Shown here piece by piece: positions 50,539 through 59,341 of a DNA stretch of 64,000 nt; within the stretch, counting starts at the first letter, position 1, and every line of letters begins with the position of its first letter. The notes under the pieces are model-generated. The model was not told the DNA's origin. It ran no database searches and saw only the letters and a program-made list of their open reading frames with translations. Source of the stretch: CAXBNB01 sp040151475 (GTDB taxonomy: Bacteria > Bacteroidota > Bacteroidia > Cytophagales > Cyclobacteriaceae); the NCBI RefSeq assembly GCF_040151475.1, contig NZ_JBDKWG010000113.1:8624-72623 (forward strand), given 5' to 3'. The translations under genes and the position numbers were made by a program.

Positions 50539-52265
50539 TTGGTTGGTATTTCAATTTCAATTATTGTTCCTTCTTCATTACTTCTTATATCAAACGTGCC
50601 ATTTGCCAATTTAACACGTTCCTTCATGTTTCTGATTCCATTTCCTTTTGTAGTTTGCTTTTGATCAAAACCCACTCCATTGTCAGATATAAAAAAGCTA
50701 ATATGCTCATCAAATGCCGTTATTGAAATCTTGATTTCGCTTGCTTTTGAATGTTTAATCGCATTATTCAAGGATTCCTGTGCTATTCTATACAATATAA
50801 TGTTGATAGAATCGTCAATATCCAACTCACTTGACATGTCGTTTTTGTATAAAATATTCACCGGAGAATTTTCCCTTACCTGATCTATCAGGTTGCCAAT
50901 GGCCTCTCCTGCTCCAAAGTCAACCAATACACTCGGCATTAGATTGTTAGAAATCCTCCTCACTTCTCCAATGGTTTCATCTAATCGAAGCAAAAGAGAT
51001 TCTTTTGTAGCAACAGTCAATTCTGCCGCCTGAATATTCATACGAAGTGTAGTCAGCAAAGGTCCAAGCCCATCGTGCATTTCTTTGGATAACCTCGACC
51101 GTTCCTTTTCCTCTCCGTTGAGAATAGACCGTTGATTTTCTTTCAACAAGCGTTCTTCATTTTCTTTGTATTCACGAAGCTTATCTTTCATTTGCAAGAG
51201 TGCTTCTCCCAGCTTATCTTCATTACTAAGCGGCTGAAATTCTGCCTCAAAATTACCATTTCCGATTTTTCCTGCAAAAACTATAGTTTCACTGAGGGCT
51301 TTCACAAGTTTATTGAGTGCTTCAAACATTCTTCCTATTTCATCCTGTCGGTTTTCTTTGGTGGAAACAGTATCTAAAATTCCTCTGGACATAGCAATCA
51401 ACTTCTTTTCCATCGAAACCACAGGGCTCACAATCATTCGGGAAAGTAAATAAGAAACCACCAGTATAAAGACCAAAATTACCATCAGCATATACAGCAG
51501 ATTGGTTCTCAATTTCTCCAATGGAAACAACGCTTCTTTATAATTGATTTCACTCAACACAGCCCAGTGAAGACCATTTAATTCTATGTTTTCGTAGGAA
51601 CTAAAAACCACTGTATCTCTATAATCCGGGATAATATCTTCTCCTGACTCTCCTTGGAAAGCACGTTCTACTCCTTTTGTCTTAACAATAATTTCACGTG
51701 GATTTTCTTTAAAAAATCTCGATCTGGTTCTCATTTTAAAATCTTCTCCCACCACGTATGATTCTCCTGTTTGCCCCAAACCAGTTCTCTCCAGGAGAAT
51801 CTGCTGTACCTCAGGCAATTCGGCAATGGCAATCAGGTACTGATCATTATACTTACCAACAAAACCAATAGTAATCTCCTTTCTAATATCTCCTGGTGTC
51901 AAATCAATCAATCTCACTTTTATTTTATCCCTGTTTTCTTCCGGCAAAGTAACTTTGTGATTTAGTATTTTTTCAGGCCATTGATCATACAATGCTACAT
52001 GACTAAAAAAACCAGAAGGGTCATTTTGCAATAACTCCGGATTATTCAATATCTCTTCAAAAGCGATGAGCCTGTCATTCAACTCACTTCTGATTTTTAC
52101 TATTTTCAACTGCTTGACGGAAGACAATTGTAACAAAACTCTTTCCTTCAACGCCGTGTCAAACTGAACATAAAACACTGAAGACAAAAGAGCAATGACC
52201 ACTAATGACAGTGCGATCATTATCAGTGCCAATTTATTTCCAATATTTAATTTATTCAATAGCAT
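50535..52265 (-). CDS. Two-component sensor kinase, HisKA_3 type with HAMP
   Basis: 576 residues. TM1 (about 13-33), an extracytoplasmic sensor region of Cache type (about 34-245; 'TGESYVVGEDFKMRTRSRF', 'GLHWAVLSEINYKEAL'), TM2 (about 251-271), HAMP (about 271-325), coiled coil, then the NarX/DegS-style kinase: 'ERSRLSKEMHDGLGPLLTTLRMN' (about 391-413, His phospho-acceptor in MHDGLG), 'NNAIKHSKA', 'DNGVGFDQ' and 'GNGIRNMKERV'. It pairs with the LuxR-type regulator immediately downstream. The ligand is unknown. Confidence 0.93.
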   Translation of the reverse strand: MLLNKLNIGNKLALIMIALSLVVIALLSSVFYVQFDTALKERVLLQLSSVKQLKIVKIRSELNDRLIAFEEILNNPELLQNDPSGFFSHVALYDQWPEKILNHKVTLPEENRDKIKVRLIDLTPGDIRKEITIGFVGKYNDQYLIAIAELPEVQQILLERTGLGQTGESYVVGEDFKMRTRSRFFKENPREIIVKTKGVERAFQGESGEDIIPDYRDTVVFSSYENIELNGLHWAVLSEINYKEALFPLEKLRTNLLYMLMVILVFILVVSYLLSRMIVSPVVSMEKKLIAMSRGILDTVSTKENRQDEIGRMFEALNKLVKALSETIVFAGKIGNGNFEAEFQPLSNEDKLGEALLQMKDKLREYKENEERLLKENQRSILNGEEKERSRLSKEMHDGLGPLLTTLRMNIQAAELTVATKESLLLRLDETIGEVRRISNNLMPSVLVDFGAGEAIGNLIDQVRENSPVNILYKNDMSSELDIDDSINIILYRIAQESLNNAIKHSKASEIKISITAFDEHISFFISDNGVGFDQKQTTKGNGIRNMKERVKLANGTFDIRSNEEGTIIEIEIPTK

Positions 52266-52333
52266 TTGTATGCAAAATCAACTTCAAAGAAAAATATCCC
52301 GTTGTAAATAAGGGATTTAATTATCACATAATA

Positions 52334-52428
52334 TTGATTTTCAATCAAAAATCCGTATTTATTCGGATTTATAAATATGTAATTTGACATTTTGAACTTA
52401 TGAGTTCAGTATATTGTACTTCAATATA
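52334..52428. promoter_or_regulatory. Cluster of inverted repeats between divergent genes
   Basis: Four small inverted repeats lie in about 95 bp: TGATT/AATCA (52334-52346), AAATCCG/CGGATTT (52349-52370, 8-bp loop), TGAACT/AGTTCA (52393-52408, 4-bp loop) and TATATTG/CAATATA (52410-52428), the last overlapping the start codon of the plus-strand gene. They are candidate operators for the kinase or the small gene, or hairpins in the leader. Confidence 0.4.
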
Positions 52429-52787
52429 TGGAAACAAATAATCACTCTTTACAACAACAATTACAGATGATAGAAGCAAAATACAATATCCCGTTTTCAC
52501 CAATTGATCCGGAAATCATTGAGATTATTGAAGATTATATCGCATTAGGAAAACAAGGGAAAGTCCATTTTTTTGATGAAAATGGAAAAGTGAATTTGTC
52601 AGAAGGAACTGCTACAAGTATCGTTAAAAATACATACGGAGTTTTTCTTACTATTTCGGATAACAAAGCAGTACGAATAGACAGAATCATCACATTAATG
52701 GGAAGGCCTGGAGCTGCTTATGATGAATATGACAGGTATGCCAATGCGTGTCTGGCATGCGAGGACTTAGGTCAATTTGGACATTGA
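52428..52787 (+). CDS. Hypothetical protein, 119 aa
   Basis: A small acidic soluble protein. Residues 20-40 are a helix ('IDPEIIEIIEDYIALGKQG'), then strands 'VHFFDENGKVNLS' and 'YGVFLTISDNKAVRIDRIITLMGRPG' and a tail with 'ANACLACEDLGQFGH' containing a C-x-x-C pair (Cys108, Cys111) and a terminal His, which could hold a metal. I do not recognise the family. Its stop codon is 4 bp from the convergent sixA-like gene stop. A cluster of inverted repeats covers its start. Confidence 0.65.
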   Translation: METNNHSLQQQLQMIEAKYNIPFSPIDPEIIEIIEDYIALGKQGKVHFFDENGKVNLSEGTATSIVKNTYGVFLTISDNKAVRIDRIITLMGRPGAAYDEYDRYANACLACEDLGQFGH

Positions 52788-52791
52788 ACAA

Positions 52792-53292
52792 TCATTTCCC
52801 TTTTATGCCCTTCGGAAAATAATAATGTTCTAACTTCCCCATTTCAGCACCAACATCTTTCCATGAAATGATTTCAAGGTGAATCCCGGCCACTCCGCAA
52901 GTAGGAATGTTATAAATATCTCCCCCTGCAATTTCATTCACAAAATCTGTAAGTCCCGGATTGTGTCCAAAAAGCATTGCTGAATCAAATTGATCATCAA
53001 TCTCACGAATAATCTTGAACCAATCTCTTTTTGAAGCATGGTATAGTTTTTTCTCCTTAATGATTTCTTTTTGAGAAACACCAAACACATTTACAAATTC
53101 AAAAGCCGTAGAATAAGCTCTTACTGCATCGCTTGAGATAAAGACATTGGGACTAACAATCCTCTTTTTTACATATTCAGCCATTAGCGGAGCAGTTGAT
53201 TTGCCTCTTTCATTCAAAGGCCTTTCATGATCCGTAAGGTGAGGAAAATCCCAGCTTGACTTGGCATGGCGGACGATGTAGAGTTCTTTCAT
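52792..53292 (-). CDS. SixA-like phosphohistidine phosphatase
   Basis: 166 residues, histidine phosphatase superfamily: 'LYIVRHAKSSW' (catalytic RH, about 4-14), 'DHERPLNERGKSTA' (about 21-34), 'FISSDAVRAYSTA' and 'LFGHNPGLTDFVNEI' (second His, about 109-123). SixA removes phosphate from His residues of phosphotransfer proteins; this branch may act on other small phosphoesters. It follows the GT9 gene by 17 bp and may be co-transcribed with it and polX. Confidence 0.87.
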   Translation of the reverse strand: MKELYIVRHAKSSWDFPHLTDHERPLNERGKSTAPLMAEYVKKRIVSPNVFISSDAVRAYSTAFEFVNVFGVSQKEIIKEKKLYHASKRDWFKIIREIDDQFDSAMLFGHNPGLTDFVNEIAGGDIYNIPTCGVAGIHLEIISWKDVGAEMGKLEHYYFPKGIKGK

Positions 53293-53309
53293 ATCACTTG
53301 GGCATCATT

Positions 53310-54326
53310 TTATGGAATATAAAAATCAAAGAATTGATTTTTCATACAATTAAAATGACCTAACGGGCATTTGGAATGGCCTATTTTTGAGCAAGGCCGG
53401 CAACCTAATGAATTGTTCTCAAAAACAGTAAATTTAGTTCTATATGGATACATTCCAAAATCAGGAACCGTATTGCCCCAAATGCTATATATATCTTTCC
53501 CAAATGCTGCTGCAATGTGCATCAAACCTGAGTCATGTGTAAACACTGCAATGGATTTTTTAATAACCGATGCAGACTGATTGAGGTTGAATTTTCCACA
53601 CCCATTGAAAACAATGGTCTTCTTATTCAGGTCTTTCAAGCCCTTTTCAAAAGATTCATTTTCATTTTTTTTCTCAAAAAAAATTTCAACATAGTCCCCT
53701 ACAGCACCATCTTCTTTTCCTCCCAGTAATATCACAGGTTTATTGATTTTATCGCAAATCTCAATGATTTTTTCTTTTGGAAGCCGTTTGGTATTAAATT
53801 TTGCTCCTATAGCAAACACCACAATATTTCTCCTGTAGTCTTCAGGAAGCCAGTCATCTTCCACCTCATCTTTATGAGGAATAAAGTAGTCGAGACCACC
53901 TTGATCCATTTGCACACCCAATGTTTTTGCAGCGTCAACATACCGCTCCACAATGTGTTTATTAGGCATTATGTTGAGTTTAAAGTTAACCAAGAGCCAT
54001 TTCTGGATATTTAGTTTGTTAAGGCTTCCAACCTTTCCTTTTATTGCATGTTTGATTATAAAGGATTTGAAATTGTTGTGAAGGTCAATAATATAATCAA
54101 ATCGCTCATTTCTAAGCCGTTTTATAAGTTCATAAATACCATCATCCAGCAAATGGATTTTATCAATATATGGATTTGCTGTCAATATACTTTCATGTTC
54201 CACTTTTGTCGCATAATGTATTTCACATTCTGATAATTGATTTTTAATAATACGTATCACAGGAGTTGTCAACACAATATCTCCTATTGATGAAAACCTG
54301 ATGATTAGTATTTTCTTCCCACTCAT
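53310..54326 (-). CDS. Glycosyltransferase family 9 (heptosyltransferase-like)
   Basis: 338 residues. GT9 blocks: 'ILIIRFSSIGDIVLTTPVIR' at 5-24, 'DYIIDLHNNFKS' (about 76-87), 'GAKFNTKRLPKEKIIEI' and 'TVFENNSLGCRPC' near the C-terminus with 'AVFTHDSGLMHIAAAFG' (about 261-277), the nucleotide-sugar site. It transfers heptose or a similar sugar to the LPS core in the cytoplasm. The C-terminal Cys cluster 'CRPCSKIGHSKCPLGHFNCM' could bind a metal and is frequent in this branch. Its start overlaps the polX stop by one base. Confidence 0.9.
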   Translation of the reverse strand: MSGKKILIIRFSSIGDIVLTTPVIRIIKNQLSECEIHYATKVEHESILTANPYIDKIHLLDDGIYELIKRLRNERFDYIIDLHNNFKSFIIKHAIKGKVGSLNKLNIQKWLLVNFKLNIMPNKHIVERYVDAAKTLGVQMDQGGLDYFIPHKDEVEDDWLPEDYRRNIVVFAIGAKFNTKRLPKEKIIEICDKINKPVILLGGKEDGAVGDYVEIFFEKKNENESFEKGLKDLNKKTIVFNGCGKFNLNQSASVIKKSIAVFTHDSGLMHIAAAFGKDIYSIWGNTVPDFGMYPYRTKFTVFENNSLGCRPCSKIGHSKCPLGHFNCMKNQFFDFYIP

Positions 54327-56035
54327 CAGGAAAGAATTTTCTCTTTTCTACTTTGAAAAAAATCAGAAATTTCACTTACAGACTTACTGTTAAGGGTCAT
54401 TTCTTTGGTAAGTCCCCCTTTCCGGCCTGTTAACAAGCCATAATACATGTCCTTGTAGCCTTCCATTGAATGTGCATCTGGATTGATGCTCAATACCACA
54501 CCTTTCTCCAGTGCGTAATTCACCCATCGCCAATCCATATCGAGTCGATAAGGACTTGCATTGATTTCTATAACCACATTATTCTCAGCACAAGCATTAA
54601 TAACCTCCTGATGGTCAACAGGATATCCTTCTCTTTCAAGTAGTAACCTGCCTGTCATGTGGCCAAGTATGGTAGTATGTGGATTACGAATAGCGGTCAA
54701 CAGGCGATTAGTTGCTTTGTTTATATCCATATTGAGGCCGGAATGAACTGAAGCCACGATAAAATCAAAGCCAGCAAGTACCTCATCAGGATAATCCAAC
54801 GAACCATCAGCCAAAATATCTGATTCAATACCAGAAAAAACTCTAAATGGAGCAAGTTCAATATTCAATTTCCTAATTTCCTCTTGTTGTTCTTTAACAG
54901 TGTATTCATAAAGACCGTTGGCATAGACTGCCGTCTGGCTGTGGTCCGATATACCGAGGTATTCATAACCGAGCACCTTGCAATGTTCCGCCATTTGTCT
55001 CAAAGTATGTTTTCCATCACTGTAGGTTGAGTGATTGTGTAGGATTCCTTTGAGGTCGCTCATTTCCACCAGCTTTGGAAGTTCTTTTTTCTCAGCCAAT
55101 TGTATTTCAAATGTCCCTTCCCGCATTTCAGGCTCTATGTATTGTAGCCCCTGAGATTCATAGATTTCCGCTTCCGAGTTACCATTCATTGACAGCAAAG
55201 CTTGTTTAAGGGTAGTTCCATTACTCAAATTGGCATTCAGATGTCTAATGGATCCGGTAGTTTTCAGCAATATTTTATCAAACTCCTGAAGCTTGCACAG
55301 TTTGATTTTCACCTTTGCCTTAGTCTCTTTATGATAACCAACCCAGGTAAATGGCCCTGATTGCATCTCTGTTTCCGCCAAACTGTCCATTTCCGAAATC
55401 ACTCTTCTCACTTCATCAAAATCATCATTTCCAACCAATAGATCTAAATATGAAATAATATCCACTCGCCTTCTTAAAGCCCCTGTCTCGGACACCCTGG
55501 CATTTGGCAGACTCATTTGAACTTGTTCCAAAATTGACTTAAAAGCAGGCTCAATATTGGCATATCTGAACATACCTCTGGTGCTGATTTTGAATTCTAT
55601 GGCTTTTATCAGGGTCTCCTGAGTTTTTTCAGCGAACCCTTTGATAGTAGCTACCTTTCCCTGACGACATAATACCAACAATTCATCAAGGGATTCAGCC
55701 CCTCCTTCTTTCCAAAGCAGGGCAATCTTCTTTGGCCCGAAACCCGAGAGTCCTAACATTTCTATTACTCCTTCCGGAGTTTTCTCCAGCAGTTCATCCA
55801 GTTTATCAAAGCTCCCCCTTTCGACTATACTTACAATTTTCTCTGCTGTGCTCTTTCCAATCCCTTCAATTTTCAACAGCTCAGCTAGCGGAACCTGACT
55901 TAATTCTACATCGAGGATTTTAATAGATTCTACTGTCTTTTGATAGGCTTTTACCTTAAAATCATTTTCACCATGCAGCTCCATCAATTTGGCTGTTAAT
56001 TTGATTTTTTTGGCTATATAGGAATTGTTGATCAT
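54326..56035 (-). CDS. polX: PolX-family protein, polymerase site degenerate, PHP domain intact
   Basis: 569 residues. Order: helix-hairpin-helix 8-kDa part (about 1-150, HhH 'IEGIGKSTAEKIVS' and 'LSGFGPKKIALLW'), polymerase core (about 151-315), PHP phosphoesterase domain (about 329-565). The catalytic D-x-D of PolX reads Y196-L-D198 after 'GALRRR' (185-190), and the third Asp position reads Lys245 in 'VKIKL', so DNA synthesis is unlikely. The PHP metal site looks complete: H333/H335, D340, D364-H365, E404, H431, H459, D520/H522. The protein would thus work as a DNA-end 3'-5' exonuclease or phosphoesterase. First of three overlapping or close genes with GT9 and the phosphatase. Confidence 0.9.
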   Translation of the reverse strand: MINNSYIAKKIKLTAKLMELHGENDFKVKAYQKTVESIKILDVELSQVPLAELLKIEGIGKSTAEKIVSIVERGSFDKLDELLEKTPEGVIEMLGLSGFGPKKIALLWKEGGAESLDELLVLCRQGKVATIKGFAEKTQETLIKAIEFKISTRGMFRYANIEPAFKSILEQVQMSLPNARVSETGALRRRVDIISYLDLLVGNDDFDEVRRVISEMDSLAETEMQSGPFTWVGYHKETKAKVKIKLCKLQEFDKILLKTTGSIRHLNANLSNGTTLKQALLSMNGNSEAEIYESQGLQYIEPEMREGTFEIQLAEKKELPKLVEMSDLKGILHNHSTYSDGKHTLRQMAEHCKVLGYEYLGISDHSQTAVYANGLYEYTVKEQQEEIRKLNIELAPFRVFSGIESDILADGSLDYPDEVLAGFDFIVASVHSGLNMDINKATNRLLTAIRNPHTTILGHMTGRLLLEREGYPVDHQEVINACAENNVVIEINASPYRLDMDWRWVNYALEKGVVLSINPDAHSMEGYKDMYYGLLTGRKGGLTKEMTLNSKSVSEISDFFQSRKEKILS

Positions 56036-56082
56036 TGACTATGTCCTTTATTTATTATAAAATAATAATCTGGTACTTAAAA

Positions 56083-56271
56083 TTATTTCAAACCAGCTTG
56101 CTTTAATATACTATTAAAAGTTCCTTTAGGTAAATCTTTTTTTGGATGTGGAACAATGGTTCTTTTGCCATTCTGATGTTTGTATATATGATGACTTCCC
56201 TTAATTCGATCCAATACAAACCCAGCTTTTTGTAGTTTTTTAATTAACTCTTTAGAGCTGTAATTAGACAT
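56083..56271 (-). CDS. hicA: HicA toxin
   Basis: 62 residues, a dsRBD-like mRNA interferase. 'KELIKKLQKAGFVLDRIKGSHHIYKH' (about 7-32) contains the catalytic His in 'GSHHIY', and 'IVPHPKKDLPKGTFNSILKQAGL' the usual C-terminal half. It stops translation by cutting mRNA when free. The start overlaps the end of hicB by 8 bp; here the antitoxin gene comes first, the less common order. Next to polX but with a separate orientation logic; 48 bp separate it from polX. Confidence 0.9.
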   Translation of the reverse strand: MSNYSSKELIKKLQKAGFVLDRIKGSHHIYKHQNGKRTIVPHPKKDLPKGTFNSILKQAGLK

Positions 56272-56485
56272 GATCTACTTGAAGATTTAGCTCTAACAAG
56301 TTTTCATCTGATGGGATTGGTAACCCGTCTGCATTCAATGATTCTATATACAGTTCAATTGCCTCCTTCGCATTTTTTCTAGCCATTGCCAGATTTTCAC
56401 CATAAGTGATACAGCCCTCTAAACTTGGCACCATTACTGTAAACCCTCCTTCCGGCTCTTCTCTCAATAAGATTTTATAATTCAT
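56264..56485 (-). CDS. hicB: HicB antitoxin, short form
   Basis: 73 residues from the ATG at 56485 ('MNYKILL'); three more codons upstream are open. 'EEPEGGFTVMVPSLEGCITYGENLAMARKNAKEAIELYIESL' region (about 9-50) is the HicB partial-RNase-H fold that binds and blocks HicA. It lacks the C-terminal ribbon-helix-helix or HTH of long HicB proteins, so self-repression by direct DNA binding is not evident. A near -7 element lies just upstream but misses the last base. Confidence 0.88.
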   Translation of the reverse strand: MNYKILLREEPEGGFTVMVPSLEGCITYGENLAMARKNAKEAIELYIESLNADGLPIPSDENLLELNLQVDHV

Positions 56486-56672
56486 AGCAAACAAATATTT
56501 ACTTCTGTCTCAAAAATATTATTTATCATATTTGTAATACGCAGCTAGATATATTGCTTTTAATATTTCGGGCACATTCCGTTTTATTATGCCTACCCTT
56601 CTTATTCTAACATTAAAAGCAAAATATCATTTAAACCACTAGAAGTAAAGTTAAATCAAAAAAACTCTACAA

Positions 56673-57770
56673 TTATTTTTTTTCAAAACTTAAAAGCTGC
56701 TCAGCCACATATTCAATCTTAGATTTTTTCAACTCAGGAAACAAAGGCAAAGAAAGGCCATTTTGTGCCAAAGCAATAGCAATGGGGTAATCGGCTATAT
56801 TTTCATTGGCGATATACGGAGGCAGTAACGGAAGGGCATTTGGGTAATGAATCTGAGTAGCTACTCCTCTTTTTTGCAACTCCGTTTTAACCTCATCTCT
56901 GTCCTCAATATTGATAACATACAAATGGAATACATGTTTGGAATCGTCCATCACAGGTAAAGTAATGTTCAATTCACGCAAACACTCATTGTAATATTTC
57001 GCTTTTTCAATCCTTTGAGCTGTCCATTCATCAATGTATTTAAGTTTTACCTGAAGAATAGCTGCCTGCAATGTATCCAGTCGGCTATTTCGACCTGTCA
57101 TCTGATGGTTGTGTTTGGAAAGTTGACCATGATTGGCTATCATACGGCACTTTTCTGCCAGATCCCCATTGTTAGAAACGATACATCCGGCATCTCCATA
57201 AGCACCCAGATTTTTTCCAGGATAAAAACTAAAAGTTGCTGCATCACCAAAAGTACTGATTTTCTGTCCTCTAAATTCCGCTCCATGTGCCTGAGCACAA
57301 TCTTCAATCACTTTCAGATCGAATTCATTTGCAACAGCCATTATTTCAGACATTTCAGCAGCTTTCCCATATAAATGCACAGGGATTATAGCTTTGGTTC
57401 TGTCTGTAATTTTACTTCGAATTTTAACCGGATCAATGGTAAACTTTTCTGGAAGTACATCCGCAAAAACAGGCGTTGCGCCCACTGTATTTACAGCTTC
57501 GGCAGTAGAAATCCACGACATTGCCGGTACTATCACCTCATCACCAACTCCAATATCCAGGGACTGAAGTACAATTTCGATAGCATCCGTCCCATTGGCA
57601 CAACTCACACAGTGCTGAACTCCCAGGTAACCGCTAAAGGATTGCTCAAATTCCCTGACAATAGGGCCTCCAATAAATGAGGTATTCTCCAAAACATCCT
57701 GAATTGCTTTGTCAATTTCTTGTTTTATTGAGTGATACTGGGATTTGAGGTCAACGAAAGGAACAATCAT
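56673..57770 (-). CDS. DegT/DnrJ/EryC1 sugar aminotransferase (WbpE-like)
   Basis: 365 residues, PLP enzyme. 'IVPFVDLKSQYHSIKQEID' at the start, 'FVSCANGTDAIEI'-type cofactor loop ('VSCANGTDAIEIVLQ', about 56-70), 'EDCAQAHGAEF' (about 155-165) and the PLP lysine in 'SFYPGKNLGAYGDAG' (about 180-194). It places an amino group on a nucleotide-3-keto sugar. With the two genes upstream it forms the B-D-E order of WbpB, WbpD and WbpE, enzymes for UDP-2,3-diacetamido sugars. The start 57770 ('MIVPFVDL') is preferred over the Met two codons earlier. Confidence 0.9.
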   Translation of the reverse strand: MIVPFVDLKSQYHSIKQEIDKAIQDVLENTSFIGGPIVREFEQSFSGYLGVQHCVSCANGTDAIEIVLQSLDIGVGDEVIVPAMSWISTAEAVNTVGATPVFADVLPEKFTIDPVKIRSKITDRTKAIIPVHLYGKAAEMSEIMAVANEFDLKVIEDCAQAHGAEFRGQKISTFGDAATFSFYPGKNLGAYGDAGCIVSNNGDLAEKCRMIANHGQLSKHNHQMTGRNSRLDTLQAAILQVKLKYIDEWTAQRIEKAKYYNECLRELNITLPVMDDSKHVFHLYVINIEDRDEVKTELQKRGVATQIHYPNALPLLPPYIANENIADYPIAIALAQNGLSLPLFPELKKSKIEYVAEQLLSFEKK

Positions 57771-57863
57771 GTACAAGTGGACTTTGTTGTTGTAATACTA
57801 TTTTTGAAAAGCCAAAATTAAAACAAATTGAGAATGCTATTTTCAATTGTTAGAAAATAGATT

Positions 57864-58322
57864 TCAACGCCCTAATCTTCTTGCCGGGTTTCCTGCATAC
57901 GTTCCCGGTTGGGTAATGTCTTTTGTAACTACTGCGCCAGCACCTATTACTACATTGTCGCAAATAGAAACAGGCAGAATAGTTGCATTTGATCCGATTG
58001 AGACATTGTTTCCAATTTTAGTCGCTTTCCAAAGGTCCTTATTTCCCCCGGCTGGTTTTCCTTCCGTAAAGGCATCATTGATAAACATAACTCCATGTCC
58101 AACAAAACACTCGTCACCAAAAACCACCCATTCACAAACAAAAGAGTGTGATTGGATTTTGCATTTTTTTCCAATCGTTACATTTTTCTGAATTTCCACG
58201 AAAGGCCCGATAAATGTATCTTCACCTATTGTACAACCATATAGGTTTACTGGCTCAACTACAGTAACATTGGCACCAAATTGTACATCAACAATTCCGG
58301 ACTTTATGACTTTAGGATTCAT
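57864..58322 (-). CDS. Hexapeptide-repeat N-acetyltransferase (WbpD-like)
   Basis: 152 residues, a left-handed beta-helix built from hexapeptide turns ('VDVQFGANVTVVEPVNLYGCTIGEDTFIGPFVEIQKNVTIGKKCKIQ' style, about 11-57). The active-site region 'VFGDECFVGHGVMFINDAF' (about 68-86) and the C-terminal 'GTYAGNPARRL' loop are as in WbpD/WlbB acetyltransferases that acetylate a 3-amino nucleotide sugar with acetyl-CoA. It starts inside the ATGA overlap with the oxidoreductase stop. The aminotransferase follows on the same strand after 93 bp. Confidence 0.9.
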   Translation of the reverse strand: MNPKVIKSGIVDVQFGANVTVVEPVNLYGCTIGEDTFIGPFVEIQKNVTIGKKCKIQSHSFVCEWVVFGDECFVGHGVMFINDAFTEGKPAGGNKDLWKATKIGNNVSIGSNATILPVSICDNVVIGAGAVVTKDITQPGTYAGNPARRLGR

Positions 58323-59341
58323 TGCTTACTTTTTTCCTGAGCATTTTTATAAATCATTTCGATTGCTTCTATGGATTTAATTCCCTCTTCACCTTCTACA
58401 ATATCAGATTTTATTCCATTCAGGTCTTTCACGATCTCATCCACCACCTTATGATGATTGGAACTTGTCCCCTGATACTTGCCATAATTGTTAGGAAGGT
58501 CAGCAAAATTGATATTGTTGGGTAACGGATAAGATTGTACATCCCAATAATCAATCTTATTAAGGTATGCTCCTCCTATTTTCACTGTTCCTTTTTCTCC
58601 AATAATAGTGATACTACCTTCAAAATTTCTATTATAAACACAGGTAGTCCAGGTAATGGAACCCTGAACACCTGAAGAAAAATCCATTACCGCATTGCCA
58701 CAGTCCTCTACTTCTATTTGCTGCATCTTAGTATCAACCATTGCTTTCGCTTCAATCACATCACCAAACCACCAGATCAGTAAATCAATAAAGTGGCTTG
58801 CCTGAGTAAAAAGAGCCCCTCCTTCTTTTTCCTTGTATCCTCTCCAATCAGAATCAGAATAATATTCGGAGTTTCTATTCCAATATACATTGCACTGAAC
58901 CATGTAGATTTTACCCAACCGCCCATTGTCCAATGCCTCTTTTGTCAAGGTTATTGGCACATTAAAACGGTTTTGTTTCATTACATAGAGCCTTCTGTTC
59001 ACTTCCTTGGAAACCTTTATCATTTCCATTGAATCTTTTACATTCAATGCCATAGGCTTTTCAACTAACACATGCTTCCCTCTTCTTAAGGCTTCTATCG
59101 CCATTTCTTTATGCAAAAAATGAGGTGTACATACGCTAACAAGATCAACTTCAGGCATATTTATTATATCGTAAAACATATTGGTAACCATGAACAGGTT
59201 ACCATATTTATCGTCTATATCTTGTCCTTTTCGAATATCTTCATCGCATAAAGCGATAATCTTTGTTTGAGGATTAGCATCAAAAACTGCTACATGACGC
59301 TTTCCAATATTTCCACACCCAACTATTGCTGTTCTTATCAT
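58319..59341 (-). CDS. Gfo/Idh/MocA nucleotide-sugar dehydrogenase (WbpB-like)
   Basis: 340 residues. NAD motif 'IVGCGNIGKRHVAVF' (about 6-20), 'CTPHFLHKEMAIEALRRGKHVLVEKPMALN' region (about 71-100) with the EKP loop, 'GYKEKEGGALFTQASHFIDLLIWWFGD' region (about 168-194). WbpB/WlbA enzymes oxidise the C3 hydroxyl of a UDP-HexNAcA to a 3-keto sugar, which the aminotransferase and acetyltransferase then convert. The UDP-GlcNAc dehydrogenase (WbpA) and epimerase (WbpI) of the pathway are not in this window. Confidence 0.88.
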   Translation of the reverse strand: MIRTAIVGCGNIGKRHVAVFDANPQTKIIALCDEDIRKGQDIDDKYGNLFMVTNMFYDIINMPEVDLVSVCTPHFLHKEMAIEALRRGKHVLVEKPMALNVKDSMEMIKVSKEVNRRLYVMKQNRFNVPITLTKEALDNGRLGKIYMVQCNVYWNRNSEYYSDSDWRGYKEKEGGALFTQASHFIDLLIWWFGDVIEAKAMVDTKMQQIEVEDCGNAVMDFSSGVQGSITWTTCVYNRNFEGSITIIGEKGTVKIGGAYLNKIDYWDVQSYPLPNNINFADLPNNYGKYQGTSSNHHKVVDEIVKDLNGIKSDIVEGEEGIKSIEAIEMIYKNAQEKSKQ

